Shown: in pieces, positions 28,488 to 37,853 of the stretch
Layout: every line of letters starts with the position of its first letter
Numbering within the stretch: the first letter of the stretch is position 1
Source of the DNA: Peptoniphilus phoceensis
Lineage (GTDB): Bacteria > Bacillota > Clostridia > Tissierellales > Peptoniphilaceae
DNA: 64,000 nt
Assembly: GCF_001517665.2 (NCBI RefSeq)
Contig: NZ_LN999808.1
Coordinates: forward strand, 1 to 64,000
Direction of reading: 5' to 3'
The notes under the pieces: model-generated
The model's database searches: none
The model's input: the letters and a program-made list of their open reading frames with translations, nothing else
What the model was told of the DNA's origin: nothing
Translations under genes and position numbers: made by a program

Positions 28488-31400
28488 TTATTCATCGTCT
28501 TTTTTTCTCTTAAATCTTCTTAATAGAAGAAGTAAAGCTGATGCAATACCAACTGATGCAGTTTCTAGTGTGATACCAGCATCGCCAGTCTTAGGAGCTC
28601 TGTCTTTCTTTGCAACTTCTCTTTCATCGTCATTGTCACTGACATAGTTTGCTTCTTCAGTTTCTTCTATTTGATCTTGTTGATCTTCATCAAGAGCTTT
28701 ATTTTCTTCAGTTTCTTTCAATTCTTCATTTTCAGGAACTTTAACTTCTTCGTTTTCCTTAACTTCAGGATCCTTGTCATCCTTCTTAACTTCAATTTCA
28801 ACCTTTGGTTTTTCGTAAGAAATTAGTGGTGGATTCTTTGGATCCTCTTCTCTTGGTTTCCAAGGTGTATTGTCGTCTGGATAAGATGGTCTGTTAGGTT
28901 TATGAGGTCTTTCGTGATCTTCATGACCTGGTTTATCATCGTCCTTTGGATCTTCATGACCTGGCTTTTCTGGCTTTTCTGGGTCTGTTGGATCTGTTGG
29001 ATCTGTTGGGTCCTTTGGATCAGTTGGGTCAACTGGCTTATCTGGATCTTCAGGATCTACTGGTGGAATTTCGCATACATTCTTAGTTCCAACTTTTATA
29101 ATCTTCTTAATTGGTTCTTTAATTATATCTTCTTTCCTAGAAACTTCCTCACTATTTACTACAGTAATTGTTGTTTCTTTCTTACCTAATTCACCTTCTT
29201 GAACTGTTTCAGTTTTGCCAGCTTCCATTTCAGGATCTTCTATGATTTCAACTTCAAAAGGAATTTCGCTTTCTACTTTAACTTTTCCATCAGTCTTATA
29301 ACCAATTTCTACAATCTTATTTGTAGGTTCAGTTATCTTTTCACTTACTTCAATTTTTCCTTTTTCTTTGTTGAATGTTATAGTGTACTCAACTTTTCCA
29401 TTAGAACCTTCTTCGATAACTTTTTCTTCGCCTTCTTTAAGGTTTGGATTGTATCTGTACTCTGTATCATGTCCAAGTTCAGTTTCCTTAACAACTGGTT
29501 TAACACCAACTCTTACTATCCTATCTTCTTTTTCAGTGATAGTCTTAGTAGTTTCTGTTGGATCACCAACTGGCTTAGAATCTTTTATCTTTTGAGTGAT
29601 AGTAACTTCTTCCTTACCTGGCTTACCTTCTTTTTCAATCTTTTGGAATCCAGCTTCAAGAGTATCGTCATAGATCACCTTAGTTTCATAAGGAATTTCT
29701 CTTTCAATAGTCTTAGTGTATTCGCCATCAGTTGGCTTTCTACCAATCTTTATAAGTCTTTCTTGTGGATCCTTAGTTGTCTTGAATTCACCTTCTTGAA
29801 CTTCAACTACCTTGCCATCCTTGATAACTAGTTTGTTAGTTCTTTCTTGTTCTCCTGGTGAACCTGGAGTAACCACTTTTTCTTCGCCTGGTTCTAATGA
29901 GTCGTCATATTCATATCTAGTTTCGAAAGGAATTTCTTTCTTTTCAACTATATCGTGAGTTCCGTCATTTGTTCCTTTGCCTACTTGGATAAGAGCATCT
30001 TCTGCTTCAACTATTTCTTCAGTAGGTTCGCCTACTACCTTTGAGTTTTCTATTGTCCAAGTTGTTGTCTTTGTTCCAACCTTACCAGGTTTTACAATTC
30101 TGTATTCGCCCTTCTTTAGGTCTTCTACTTCTTCTACCTTGTAACCAAATGGTATTTCTTCTACGTGTTTTACTTCTCCGTCAGTATTTCTACCAACTTT
30201 AATAATTTTATCTTTAGGTGCTTTAGTTTGAGTAAATTCGCCTTCTTCGGTATTTGTTACCTTACCATCTTGGATTGTAAGTGTTATGTCTCTACTCTTC
30301 TTACCTGGTTCACCTTCTTGTGTTACTTTTTGTTCACCTGGTTTTAGAGAGTCGTCAAATTCTATTTTTGTTTCAAATGGAACGTCTACTTCTTCTGTAA
30401 TTGTATGAGTTCCGTCGTTAACACCTTCACCAACGTGGATTACACGGTCTTTTGCTTCTTTTATAACTTCTTCTTTTGTCTTTGTTTCGTCGACTTTTGA
30501 ATCCTTAATAGTGTAAGTTACTTTCTTAGAACCTTTTTCGCCTTCAGTGATAACTTTGATTTCACCTTTTTTAAGTGTAGGATCTTTTTCTACCTTAGTT
30601 TCAAAAGGAATTTCTTCTATCTTTTCATAAGTTCCATCTGTTGTTCCAGGTCCAACTTCCACAATTCTCTTAACTGGAGCTTTTGTTTGTTTAGTTTCCC
30701 CTTCTATTGACTCTGTTACTTCACCATTCACTATAGTGTGAGTTACCGTAGTTTCTTCTTCACCAAGTTCGCCTTTTTGTATTTCTCTTACTTCGCCTGG
30801 TTTTAATTCATTATTAACTCTGTATTCTGTATCAAATTCAATAGCTTTAGTCTTTTTAGTTTCAAGAGTTCCTGTGAAGTCTTTCTTTCCAACTCTAATT
30901 ACGGCATTTACTGGGTCTGTAGTTTCAACTTCTGGTTCTCCAACTACTTTAGAATTCTTAATAGTCCAAGTTGTCTTCTTTGTTCCTTCAGTTCCTGGTA
31001 CATCTATAACATATTCACCTGATTCAAGATTTGGATCATAAGAAATTTCATACTTAAATGGAATCTTTTCTTCGTGAACAACCTTACCTTCAGTGTTTGC
31101 ACCTACTTTTATAATTTTCTTTTGTGGTGCTTTGGTTTCGGTATATTCGCCTACTTGAGTATTTGTAACATTACCATCTTGGATTGTGATAGTTGTAGTT
31201 CTAGTTTTTTCTCCAGGTATACCTTCTTGGAATACAACTTGTTCACCTGGTTTTAGAGTGTCGTCAAATTGGATTTCAACTTCAAATGGAACTTCAACTT
31301 TTTCTTCAATCTTGTGTTCTCCGTCTTCAGTTCCTTCACCAACGTGGATTAGGCGTTCTTGAGGTTCTTCTAGTATTTTTTCTGTAGTCTTTTCTTCATC

Positions 31401-34016
31401 AATTTGAGAATCCTTGATAACATAAGTTACTTCTTTAGAACCTAGCTTACCTTCAGTGATAACTTTGATTTCGCCTTTTGCAAGCTTTGGATCCTTTTCT
31501 ACCTTAGTCTCAAATGGAATTTCTTCTGTTTTTACATAAGTTCCATCAGTGCCTGATGCAACGAATTGGACTTCCGTTTGTCTTGTTCCCATTGAAACTT
31601 GTTGTCCATCTTCCATTTCATAGTAGTGGGCAGTTACAGGAACGTTTAAAAGAGCTCCATCAATTGACTGACCTTCTTGAGGATTTGGAACTGTTGCAGT
31701 AACTGTACCTGTGTTTTCATCAATACTTACATTCCAAGTATTGCCCTTGTCATCTACAAAAGTATCATAATCTAAAGTAAACTTAGTAGGTCTTCTGTTG
31801 TATGTGTCTTCTTCATTTAAGATAATATCTGATGATAAGACATCTCCAGATCTACCTGCCTTAGCATTGTAACGAGCAGTCATGTTAGCTTTTTCTTTGA
31901 TAACAAAGTAAGCATTTACATCTTCAGTGATATCTTCTCCCGGTTTTTGTTCATCTACATAATGAGCAATTACACGTACTGTTAGCTTTTCTCCACCATT
32001 AAAGTCCTCTGGTTTTACTGGTTGAGCAGTTACCTCACCTGTTGTTTCATCAATAGTTACAGTCCATTTATTACCTATATCGTCTGTAATAAGCTTATTT
32101 CCTTCTCCATCAGTTTCTAAAGTATCTGGAAGAGTAAATTTACTTGGTGGAATTCTCTTTCCATCTTCCGTCCAAGTAGCTGGTGATGTTTGTTTTCTAC
32201 TTGGAAAGTTAACTTGTGTTTCATATTCTGGTATTATATGATTTGACTCTTGGACAACAAAGTGGAACCAGTGAAGGTCTGTAGATCCGTTTGTATAAGT
32301 GTATTTTACAGCTACAGCTACAGAATCTCCTGCCTTAGCTGATTCTGGAGGAGTGATAGTAAATTTAGAAATATCGTTGCCTTCAACATCTATCTTCCAT
32401 TGGTCTTCTGGTGCCTTGCCCTTGTTTTCTTTATCAAATAAGGTCAAGTTAAGTTCACCGGAAGCTTCTCCCCTATCTTGAGCATCATTCATATCTTTAG
32501 CTGACTTGTCAGTTTTCCCAGGATTAGCTGGTTGAACGATTTTAACCGCAAAAGGCTTGCCTGGTTGTACATCTGATATATCTACTTGTGTAGTATCATC
32601 GCCATTGCCATCTTCAAATCTTTGGTCATAGTACATAGTGTCATCAAGGTTTAGCTTAAATTCACCTACTTTATTGTAGTGGTCGTAACGAGGAATGCCT
32701 TGCTTGTCGATTACTACATCATTGCCCTTATGATTGATGGTTTCTGTGCCAGCACCTGTTGGTGTGTAATTGTCTGCGCCATAATTTGCTTCTTCGCCAA
32801 TAGCTCTAAACTCTGCTTCTGTTCTTGGACGGGCAAAGAATTTAATATCTAGGCTTTGAATATTTTTGTATCCAGTTTTGCTAAAAATAGATTCATTATT
32901 GACTATAGTCTTGCCATTTGCATCCGTCTTTAAAGCTCCTTCTGGCATTTTAACTACAACCATATCATTTTCGTCTATATAGGCTTCTGCTCCTGGGACT
33001 ACTTCGCCTGAAACCGGATGATAAACTTGACCTACTAGTCTTTCTCTAGCATTAGCATCTAGGTTTTCTACCTTTATTCCTGTTTCAATAGTTTGACCTT
33101 TGACAAATACTTTCTTATCATAATCTCCATTTAAATATATTAAATCAAGTTGATCATTTTCATTTGGCCATGGGTTAACTGTAATATCAAAGGTAACATT
33201 GCCTGTTCCTTGGGTAGCTTTAAGTTTTTGACTACTTGCATCTTTTGAATAGTCACTCTTCCATCCTATGGTAGTATTCTTGTTTTCGATACTGTTGATA
33301 TGCTTAAGGTCTTCTACAGTAGCATAAAGATTTAAGTTTCTTTGAGCCCTAGAGGCAGTTATGTTTATATCTGATTCAGCTTTATAATTAGCCTCCTTAA
33401 AGCCTTCATCTTCTGCAATTTTTACTCCTACATCATTAGCAGAAATAATCCCAGCATCAAGATAAGCACCCATGAGACCTGAGTTGGTAAATCCAAAATT
33501 AGTATATGTCCTTTGACCTTGTTCTCTATCAAATTCCATCTCTATGCCCCAAAGAGTTTTAGACTTACTTGTAGCAGATGGTTCTAAGGTAGTGTAACGG
33601 AATCCATCTAGATAGTCCATACTAGGCTCATTAGGAATAGAAAAGGCCGGACCATTTCCTCTTTCCAATTGGGTATCTTTATAGAAACCTACATTTTGTT
33701 CATCTTTTAAATAGTTTGGATCAGTAGCTTCTTGCGGTGCTCTTAGAGCAGTTGGTATTATTTCATCGCCAAGTTCTAGTTCATTTCCTAAACCTATAAA
33801 ATCTGTTGCCTTTAACTCCTGACTAGATTCTGCTAAAGCAGTATATCTTCTTGTCCTTATGTCATTAATTATAGTTTGTGTATAAGCATTTTCTGCAGCT
33901 AAATCTTTTTTAGATTCTGATGCTGCGTCCGCTTTTACAGACATTGATAATGACATTATTGTCGCCACAGAAAGTACGGCAAAGACCTCTTTACCATTCT
34001 TAATTGGGTTTTTCAT
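28488..34016 (-). CDS. cell-wall-anchored surface protein with Rib-like domains and eleven G5 units
   Basis: 1,842 residues. A signal peptide (cleavage after about residue 31, in VKADAA) leads to an N-terminal region without known domains (32-480), then two or three Rib/alpha-type immunoglobulin-like domains (about 500-815; for example TKFTLDYDTFVDDKGNTWNV), then eleven G5 units (822-1640), a DP-rich stretch, a KE-rich stretch and a sorting signal APKTG followed by a hydrophobic span and a KRKKDDE tail. G5 domains bind N-acetylglucosamine-containing polymers or form cell-cell rods; Rib domains are typical of adhesins. The APKTG deviates from the usual LPxTG at its first position. Likely an adhesin or biofilm factor. 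Nothing else shares its transcript. Confidence 0.9.
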   Translation of the reverse strand: MKNPIKNGKEVFAVLSVATIMSLSMSVKADAASESKKDLAAENAYTQTIINDIRTRRYTALAESSQELKATDFIGLGNELELGDEIIPTALRAPQEATDPNYLKDEQNVGFYKDTQLERGNGPAFSIPNEPSMDYLDGFRYTTLEPSATSKSKTLWGIEMEFDREQGQRTYTNFGFTNSGLMGAYLDAGIISANDVGVKIAEDEGFKEANYKAESDINITASRAQRNLNLYATVEDLKHINSIENKNTTIGWKSDYSKDASSQKLKATQGTGNVTFDITVNPWPNENDQLDLIYLNGDYDKKVFVKGQTIETGIKVENLDANARERLVGQVYHPVSGEVVPGAEAYIDENDMVVVKMPEGALKTDANGKTIVNNESIFSKTGYKNIQSLDIKFFARPRTEAEFRAIGEEANYGADNYTPTGAGTETINHKGNDVVIDKQGIPRYDHYNKVGEFKLNLDDTMYYDQRFEDGNGDDTTQVDISDVQPGKPFAVKIVQPANPGKTDKSAKDMNDAQDRGEASGELNLTLFDKENKGKAPEDQWKIDVEGNDISKFTITPPESAKAGDSVAVAVKYTYTNGSTDLHWFHFVVQESNHIIPEYETQVNFPSRKQTSPATWTEDGKRIPPSKFTLPDTLETDGEGNKLITDDIGNKWTVTIDETTGEVTAQPVKPEDFNGGEKLTVRVIAHYVDEQKPGEDITEDVNAYFVIKEKANMTARYNAKAGRSGDVLSSDIILNEEDTYNRRPTKFTLDYDTFVDDKGNTWNVSIDENTGTVTATVPNPQEGQSIDGALLNVPVTAHYYEMEDGQQVSMGTRQTEVQFVASGTDGTYVKTEEIPFETKVEKDPKLAKGEIKVITEGKLGSKEVTYVIKDSQIDEEKTTEKILEEPQERLIHVGEGTEDGEHKIEEKVEVPFEVEIQFDDTLKPGEQVVFQEGIPGEKTRTTTITIQDGNVTNTQVGEYTETKAPQKKIIKVGANTEGKVVHEEKIPFKYEISYDPNLESGEYVIDVPGTEGTKKTTWTIKNSKVVGEPEVETTDPVNAVIRVGKKDFTGTLETKKTKAIEFDTEYRVNNELKPGEVREIQKGELGEEETTVTHTIVNGEVTESIEGETKQTKAPVKRIVEVGPGTTDGTYEKIEEIPFETKVEKDPTLKKGEIKVITEGEKGSKKVTYTIKDSKVDETKTKEEVIKEAKDRVIHVGEGVNDGTHTITEEVDVPFETKIEFDDSLKPGEQKVTQEGEPGKKSRDITLTIQDGKVTNTEEGEFTQTKAPKDKIIKVGRNTDGEVKHVEEIPFGYKVEEVEDLKKGEYRIVKPGKVGTKTTTWTIENSKVVGEPTEEIVEAEDALIQVGKGTNDGTHDIVEKKEIPFETRYEYDDSLEPGEEKVVTPGSPGEQERTNKLVIKDGKVVEVQEGEFKTTKDPQERLIKIGRKPTDGEYTKTIEREIPYETKVIYDDTLEAGFQKIEKEGKPGKEEVTITQKIKDSKPVGDPTETTKTITEKEDRIVRVGVKPVVKETELGHDTEYRYNPNLKEGEEKVIEEGSNGKVEYTITFNKEKGKIEVSEKITEPTNKIVEIGYKTDGKVKVESEIPFEVEIIEDPEMEAGKTETVQEGELGKKETTITVVNSEEVSRKEDIIKEPIKKIIKVGTKNVCEIPPVDPEDPDKPVDPTDPKDPTDPTDPTDPEKPEKPGHEDPKDDDKPGHEDHERPHKPNRPSYPDDNTPWKPREEDPKNPPLISYEKPKVEIEVKKDDKDPEVKENEEVKVPENEELKETEENKALDEDQQDQIEETEEANYVSDNDDEREVAKKDRAPKTGDAGITLETASVGIASALLLLLRRFKRKKDDE
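28975..29075 (-). repeat. DP/TDP-type microrepeat in the surface protein
   Basis: A run of short in-frame repeats coding for PTDP/PEKP units with a recurrent GGATCTGTT-like 9-bp motif on the plus strand. It forms the extended wall-spanning stretch before the sorting signal. Such DNA is prone to slippage, changing the repeat number. Confidence 0.75.
29085..31550 (-). repeat. eleven tandem G5 units arranged as a duplicated four-unit block
   Basis: Each unit is about 75 residues (about 225 bp), opens with EIPFET- or similar and closes with a (I/V)x(V)G such as RLIHVG or KIIKVG. Units 1-4 (about 31550-30640) match units 5-8 (about 30640-29720) in order: 1 with 5 (both with FETKVEKDP and the RxIHVGEG ending), 2 with 6 (TIQDG, KIIKVG), 3 with 7 (TTWTI, NSKVVGEP), 4 with 8. 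Units 9-11 are less alike. The repeat is in-frame and seen at DNA level. Confidence 0.85.
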
Positions 34017-34050
34017 CTTTTATTATCTCCTTTTTAAAATTCTTTATAAG

Positions 34051-34079
34051 ACTTTATGCATAATAAATAATTTGTGCAA
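34051..34079 (-). promoter_or_regulatory. possible promoter of the surface protein gene
   Basis: Minus-strand TTGCAC (34074-34079), 17-base spacer, TAAAGT (34051-34056), about 35 bp before the start codon. The match is moderate. Just upstream lies an inverted repeat CCGTA (34089-34093) / TACGG (34112-34116), with another CCGTA at 34166-34170. Confidence 0.4.
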
Positions 34080-34116
34080 TTAAAAAATCCGTAAATTCCA
34101 AAATTTAAATATACGG

Positions 34117-34756
34117 TTAATGTTTACTTATATCGTCTTTTATATAATGTATTATAACATTTATTCCGTAAAAATACCTATTTTTATGCGATTTTTGCAA
34201 AGTTTTTTTCAATATTTTTGTATTTTATTCTCGCCATTGTTTTTTTATTTTTACTATTTCATCTTTGTAATAAATTATTGTATTAATTCTATGACTTTAG
34301 ACTTTTTTATTTTTTTAAATCGCTATTTTTAAAGCTTTTTCTTTTTTTATTTTTATTAGCTTTACTTTTACTTGTGTAAAATTGTATTTTTATTCTTGTT
34401 TACTTTTCGAAAAACTTTTTAGAATTATCTCAAATCACTTGAATTTATATCTTCCCAATGATTTATTTCTTCTTTTATCTCTATAATTTTAAAATTTACT
34501 TGTATAATTTTTATTTTTAATTAGAAAGTTATTTATTTATATCTAATAATTTTAATATCCCAATAGAATTATTTTTATTGTCATTAATTATATTAATATT
34601 TTATTATCTCAAATTTTTATAATTTTAATATTTATGAACTTATTTTTTTATCTTTTACTTTGAAAGCTAAAATCTTTCTAATTTTTTTAAAACTTTTTCA
34701 AATTTTTAAAAAATCCTCATATCTAGCTAACTTAATTTTATAAATCTTTCCAAAGA
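34117..34756. other. long AT-rich region without a gene
   Basis: About 640 bp of very AT-rich DNA, dominated by T runs on the plus strand. I see no convincing gene or RNA structure. A 70-codon reading frame at 34120-34332 is almost only Phe, Tyr, Ile and has no ribosome site. The region separates the surface protein from the etf operon. Confidence 0.6.
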
Positions 34757-34779
34757 AAAAGAGACTACAAAATGTAGTC
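34757..34779 (-). terminator. terminator of the bcd-etfBA operon
   Basis: GACTACA/TGTAGTC stem with a three-base loop and a minus-strand run of T. It is 33 bp after the etfA stop codon. Confidence 0.85.
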
Positions 34780-34811
34780 CCTTATTTCTTGATTTTAAAT
34801 TTAATTTAAAA

Positions 34812-35819
34812 TTAGATTTCTGCTTTAATTTTTTGTTCTCTTTCAATTGATTCAATTAGTTTAGGAACAACTGCGTTAATGTCTCCAACAACACCAAGAT
34901 CAGCTATTTCAAAAATTGCTGCTTCTGGGTCTTTGTTAACTGCTATGATTAAGTCAGAATCTTCCATACCTGCAACGTGTTGGATAGCTCCAGAGATACC
35001 CATTGCGAAGTAAAGTTCTGGTCTAACTGTTTTACCAGTTTGTCCTACTTGGTGATCTTTTGTGATCCAGCCAGAGTCTACTGATGCTCTTGATGCAGAA
35101 ATTTCTGCTTCTAGCTTGTCAGCAAGTTCTTGAAGAGGTTTGAATCCTTCTGGTCCACCAATTCCACGTCCACCAGATACAAGGATCTTAGCTTCTGTGA
35201 TATCTTTCTTATGAGATTCTTCTTTAGCGATGTCAACAATTTTAACATTCATATCAGCATCTGTGAAGTCAACTTTAATTTCTTCAACTTCACCTTTTCT
35301 AGAGTCGTCAGAATCAAGTGCTTGCATAACGCCTGGTCTAACTGTAGCCATTTGTGGTCTAAAGTCTTCGCAGATGATAGTAGCCATTAGGTTACCACCA
35401 AAAGCAGGTCTTGTCATCATAAGGTTTTTAGTTTCTTCATCTATTTCTAGTTTTGTACAGTCAGCAGTAAGTCCTGTGTGAATTCTTGCTGCAAGTCTTG
35501 GAGCAAGGTCACGACCTATTGATGATGCACCGTAAATTACGATTTCTGGTTCTTTATCTTTTATAATTTGTGTTATTGCCTTTGCATAAGGTTCAGTAAC
35601 ATATTCTTTTAGCATAGGATCTTCAACAACAAGAACTTTGTCAGCTCCGTGCTTAATAAGAGTTTGTGCATGGTCTTTAACTTTTTCTCCAAGGATCATT
35701 GCAACAACATCTTGATTTAAAGCGTCTGCAAGTTCTCTTGCTTTTCCTAAAAGTTCAATTCCAACTTTTTCAAGTTTATTGTCTCTTTGTTCTATAAATA
35801 CAAATACATCTTTACTCAT
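34812..35819 (-). CDS. etfA: electron transfer flavoprotein subunit alpha
   Basis: 335 residues. The N-terminal domain (KDVFVFIEQRDNKLEKVGIELLGKARELADAL) is followed by the FAD-binding C-terminal domain with VSGGRGIGGPEGF, SRASVDSGW, HQVGQTGKTVRPELYFAMGISGAIQH and AIFEIADLGVVGD. EtfA and EtfB transfer electrons to or from acyl-CoA dehydrogenase. In clostridial butyrate metabolism the Bcd-EtfAB complex can bifurcate electrons from NADH to ferredoxin and crotonyl-CoA; the sequence alone does not show whether this one bifurcates. Last gene of the operon. Confidence 0.96.
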   Translation of the reverse strand: MSKDVFVFIEQRDNKLEKVGIELLGKARELADALNQDVVAMILGEKVKDHAQTLIKHGADKVLVVEDPMLKEYVTEPYAKAITQIIKDKEPEIVIYGASSIGRDLAPRLAARIHTGLTADCTKLEIDEETKNLMMTRPAFGGNLMATIICEDFRPQMATVRPGVMQALDSDDSRKGEVEEIKVDFTDADMNVKIVDIAKEESHKKDITEAKILVSGGRGIGGPEGFKPLQELADKLEAEISASRASVDSGWITKDHQVGQTGKTVRPELYFAMGISGAIQHVAGMEDSDLIIAVNKDPEAAIFEIADLGVVGDINAVVPKLIESIEREQKIKAEI

Positions 35820-35833
35820 TTTTAAACCCCCAA

Positions 35834-36634
35834 TTAGATAATATACTTTTCTTGAAGTTTAGCAACGATAGCTTGAGCTGCTTCGTCAGCAGTAAGGTCA
35901 GTTAAAAGAACGCCTTTACCTTTACCTTGTTTAGGGAAAGATTTTTTAACTTTTGTAGGTGATCCTTTAAGTCCAATGTTAGCCATGTCGATTTTGTCTT
36001 TAATATCTTCAAGACCCCAAACTTTGATTTCTTTTTGGTAAGATTCAAAAACTTTACCAATTGTCATATATCTAGGTTCAGCTAATTCTGCAATTGCAGT
36101 GATTAGGCATGGGAATTTAGCATTGATTGTGTGGTATCTGTCTTCGAATTGTCTCTTAACAGTAATACCTTTTTTATCTTCATCAAGTTCAAGTTCTTCT
36201 ACATAAGATACTTGTGGAACTCCAATGTGTTCAGCAATTTGTGGTCCAACTTGTGCTGTATCACCATCGATAGCTTGTCTACCACAAACAATTAGATCAA
36301 AGTCTAAGTGTTCAAGAGCTGCAGTAATTGTACAAGATGTAGCCCAAGTGTCAGCTCCACCAAATGCTCTATCAGATACAAGGATTCCTTCATCAGCGCC
36401 CATTGCAAGAGCTTCTCTTAATGCATTTTCAGCTTGTGGAGGTCCCATTGATAATACTGTTACATGAACATCATCTGGATTTTCATCTTTAAGTCTAAGT
36501 GCAACTTCTAGACCTGATTTATCATCAGGGTTTATAATACTTGGCACACCGTCTCTAATAAGAGTGTTAGTAACAGGGTCAAGTCTAACTTCATTAGTAT
36601 CAGGTACTTGTTTAATACATACTACTATATTCAT
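35834..36634 (-). CDS. etfB: electron transfer flavoprotein subunit beta
   Basis: 266 residues. Typical start NIVVCIKQVPDTNEVRLDP, then INPDDKSGLEVALRLKD, VLSMGPPQAENALREALAMGADEGILVSDRAFGGADTWAT and the LIVCGRQAIDGDTAQVGPQ segment. Partner of EtfA (14 bp gap) and of the acyl-CoA dehydrogenase (18 bp gap). In bifurcating Etfs the beta subunit carries the second flavin; the residues around DTWAT and AIDGDTAQVGP are those that contact it in known structures, which is compatible with bifurcation. Confidence 0.96.
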   Translation of the reverse strand: MNIVVCIKQVPDTNEVRLDPVTNTLIRDGVPSIINPDDKSGLEVALRLKDENPDDVHVTVLSMGPPQAENALREALAMGADEGILVSDRAFGGADTWATSCTITAALEHLDFDLIVCGRQAIDGDTAQVGPQIAEHIGVPQVSYVEELELDEDKKGITVKRQFEDRYHTINAKFPCLITAIAELAEPRYMTIGKVFESYQKEIKVWGLEDIKDKIDMANIGLKGSPTKVKKSFPKQGKGKGVLLTDLTADEAAQAIVAKLQEKYII

Positions 36635-36652
36635 CTATAATACTCCTTCCGA

Positions 36653-37795
36653 TTATTTTACGCCCATCCAGCCAGATACAACCATCTTCATTACTTCAGA
36701 TGTACCTTCGTAAATTTCTGTAATCTTAGCATCTCTCATCATTCTTTCAATTGGATAGTCACGAGTGTAACCATATCCACCGAATAATTGTAGACATCTT
36801 CTAGTAATATCACTAGCTGCATCAGCTGCAAATAATTTAGCCATTGCTGCAAAGTGTCCGTAAGGAATTCCTGATCCCTTAGCGTCAGCTGCTCTATAAA
36901 CTAATAATTGAGCTGCTTCTGCAGTTGTCTTCATATCTGCAAGTTCAAATTGAGTGTTTTGGAATTGAGAAATTCTTTTGCCGAATTGTTTTCTTTCAGT
37001 AGTGTATTTTACAGTTTCATCGATTGCACCTTCAGCGATTCCTAGTGCTTGAGATGCGATACCAATTCTACCACCATCAAGAGTCTTCATAGCGATAGCA
37101 AATCCTTTACCTTCTCTTCCAAGAAGATTTTCTTTTGGAATTCTACAATCTTCAAAAATAAGTTCGCAAGTAGAAGATCCTCTGATACCCATTTTGTCTT
37201 CTGGTTCACCAACTGTGAATCCTGGAGTTCCTCTTTCAACTATGAAAGCAGAAATTCCGTGGTTACCCTTTGTTCTGTCAGTCATTGCGATAATTACAAA
37301 TACATCAGCAAATCCTGCGTTTGTTATAAAGATTTTTGAACCATTAAGTACGTATTCGTCTCCATCAAGTACAGCAGTTGTTCTTTGACCACTTGCATCT
37401 GTACCAGCACCTGGTTCAGTAAGTCCGAAAGCACCAAATTTTTTACCTGCTAGTAAATCTGGTAAGTATTTTTTCTTTTGTTCTTCTGTTCCATTTTCAT
37501 AAATTGGAGCACAGCAAAGTGAAGTGTGAGCTGAAACAATTACACCAGTAGTAGCACATTTCTTTGAAAGTTCTTCTACTGCCATAGCGTAAGCTAGATA
37601 GTCAGCACCTTGTCCACCATATTCTTTAGGAAATGGTATTCCGAAGAATCCATATTTGGCCATCTTTTTAACATTTTCCATAGGAACTTCTTCAGTTGCA
37701 TCTACATCAGCAGCAACTGGTTCTACTTCGTTTTCAGCAAAGGCACGATACATTTGTTGTAATAATAGATGTTCCTTATCCAATTTTAAATCCAT
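36653..37795 (-). CDS. bcd: short-chain acyl-CoA dehydrogenase (butyryl-CoA dehydrogenase-like)
   Basis: 380 residues, the standard length. It has FGAFGLTEPGAGTDAS, ITNAGFADVFVI, MGIRGSSTCELIFEDCRIP, and the C-terminal QLFGGYGYTRDYPIERMMRDAKITEIYEGTSEVMK, in which the Glu of YEGTSE is the expected catalytic base for short-chain enzymes. With etfB and etfA it forms an operon. The usual companions of the clostridial butyrate route (crt, hbd, thl) are not here; the enzyme could work with genes elsewhere in the genome, or in amino-acid fermentation. Confidence 0.95.
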   Translation of the reverse strand: MDLKLDKEHLLLQQMYRAFAENEVEPVAADVDATEEVPMENVKKMAKYGFFGIPFPKEYGGQGADYLAYAMAVEELSKKCATTGVIVSAHTSLCCAPIYENGTEEQKKKYLPDLLAGKKFGAFGLTEPGAGTDASGQRTTAVLDGDEYVLNGSKIFITNAGFADVFVIIAMTDRTKGNHGISAFIVERGTPGFTVGEPEDKMGIRGSSTCELIFEDCRIPKENLLGREGKGFAIAMKTLDGGRIGIASQALGIAEGAIDETVKYTTERKQFGKRISQFQNTQFELADMKTTAEAAQLLVYRAADAKGSGIPYGHFAAMAKLFAADAASDITRRCLQLFGGYGYTRDYPIERMMRDAKITEIYEGTSEVMKMVVSGWMGVK

Positions 37796-37824
37796 TTAAA
37801 ATCCCCCTAACAATAATTTAAAGA

Positions 37825-37842
37825 ATGTTATTTAATTAACAT
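37825..37842. promoter_or_regulatory. candidate Rex operator before bcd-etfBA
   Basis: ATGTTAT-TTAA-TTAACAT on the plus strand agrees with the Firmicutes/clostridial Rex consensus TTGTTAANNNNTTAACAA except at the outermost and one inner position. It covers roughly +5 to +22 of the predicted transcript, where a repressor would block elongation. Confidence 0.6.
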
Positions 37843-37853
37843 ACGTTGTTTCT

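Noticed and set aside
28823-29189. Reading frames on both strands over the DP-rich region (TQLIQRTQQIQ... and WFWLFWVCWIC...)
   Set aside because: Shadows of the short repeats in other frames; the surface protein frame runs through without break.
29085-31550. Regular direct repeats, as in a CRISPR array
   Set aside because: Repeats are about 225 bp, in frame with a large surface protein gene, and there are no spacers. They code for G5 domains. No CRISPR array is visible in the window.
34120-34332. 70-codon Phe/Tyr/Ile-rich frame
   Set aside because: AT-rich chance reading frame without ribosome site or family resemblance.
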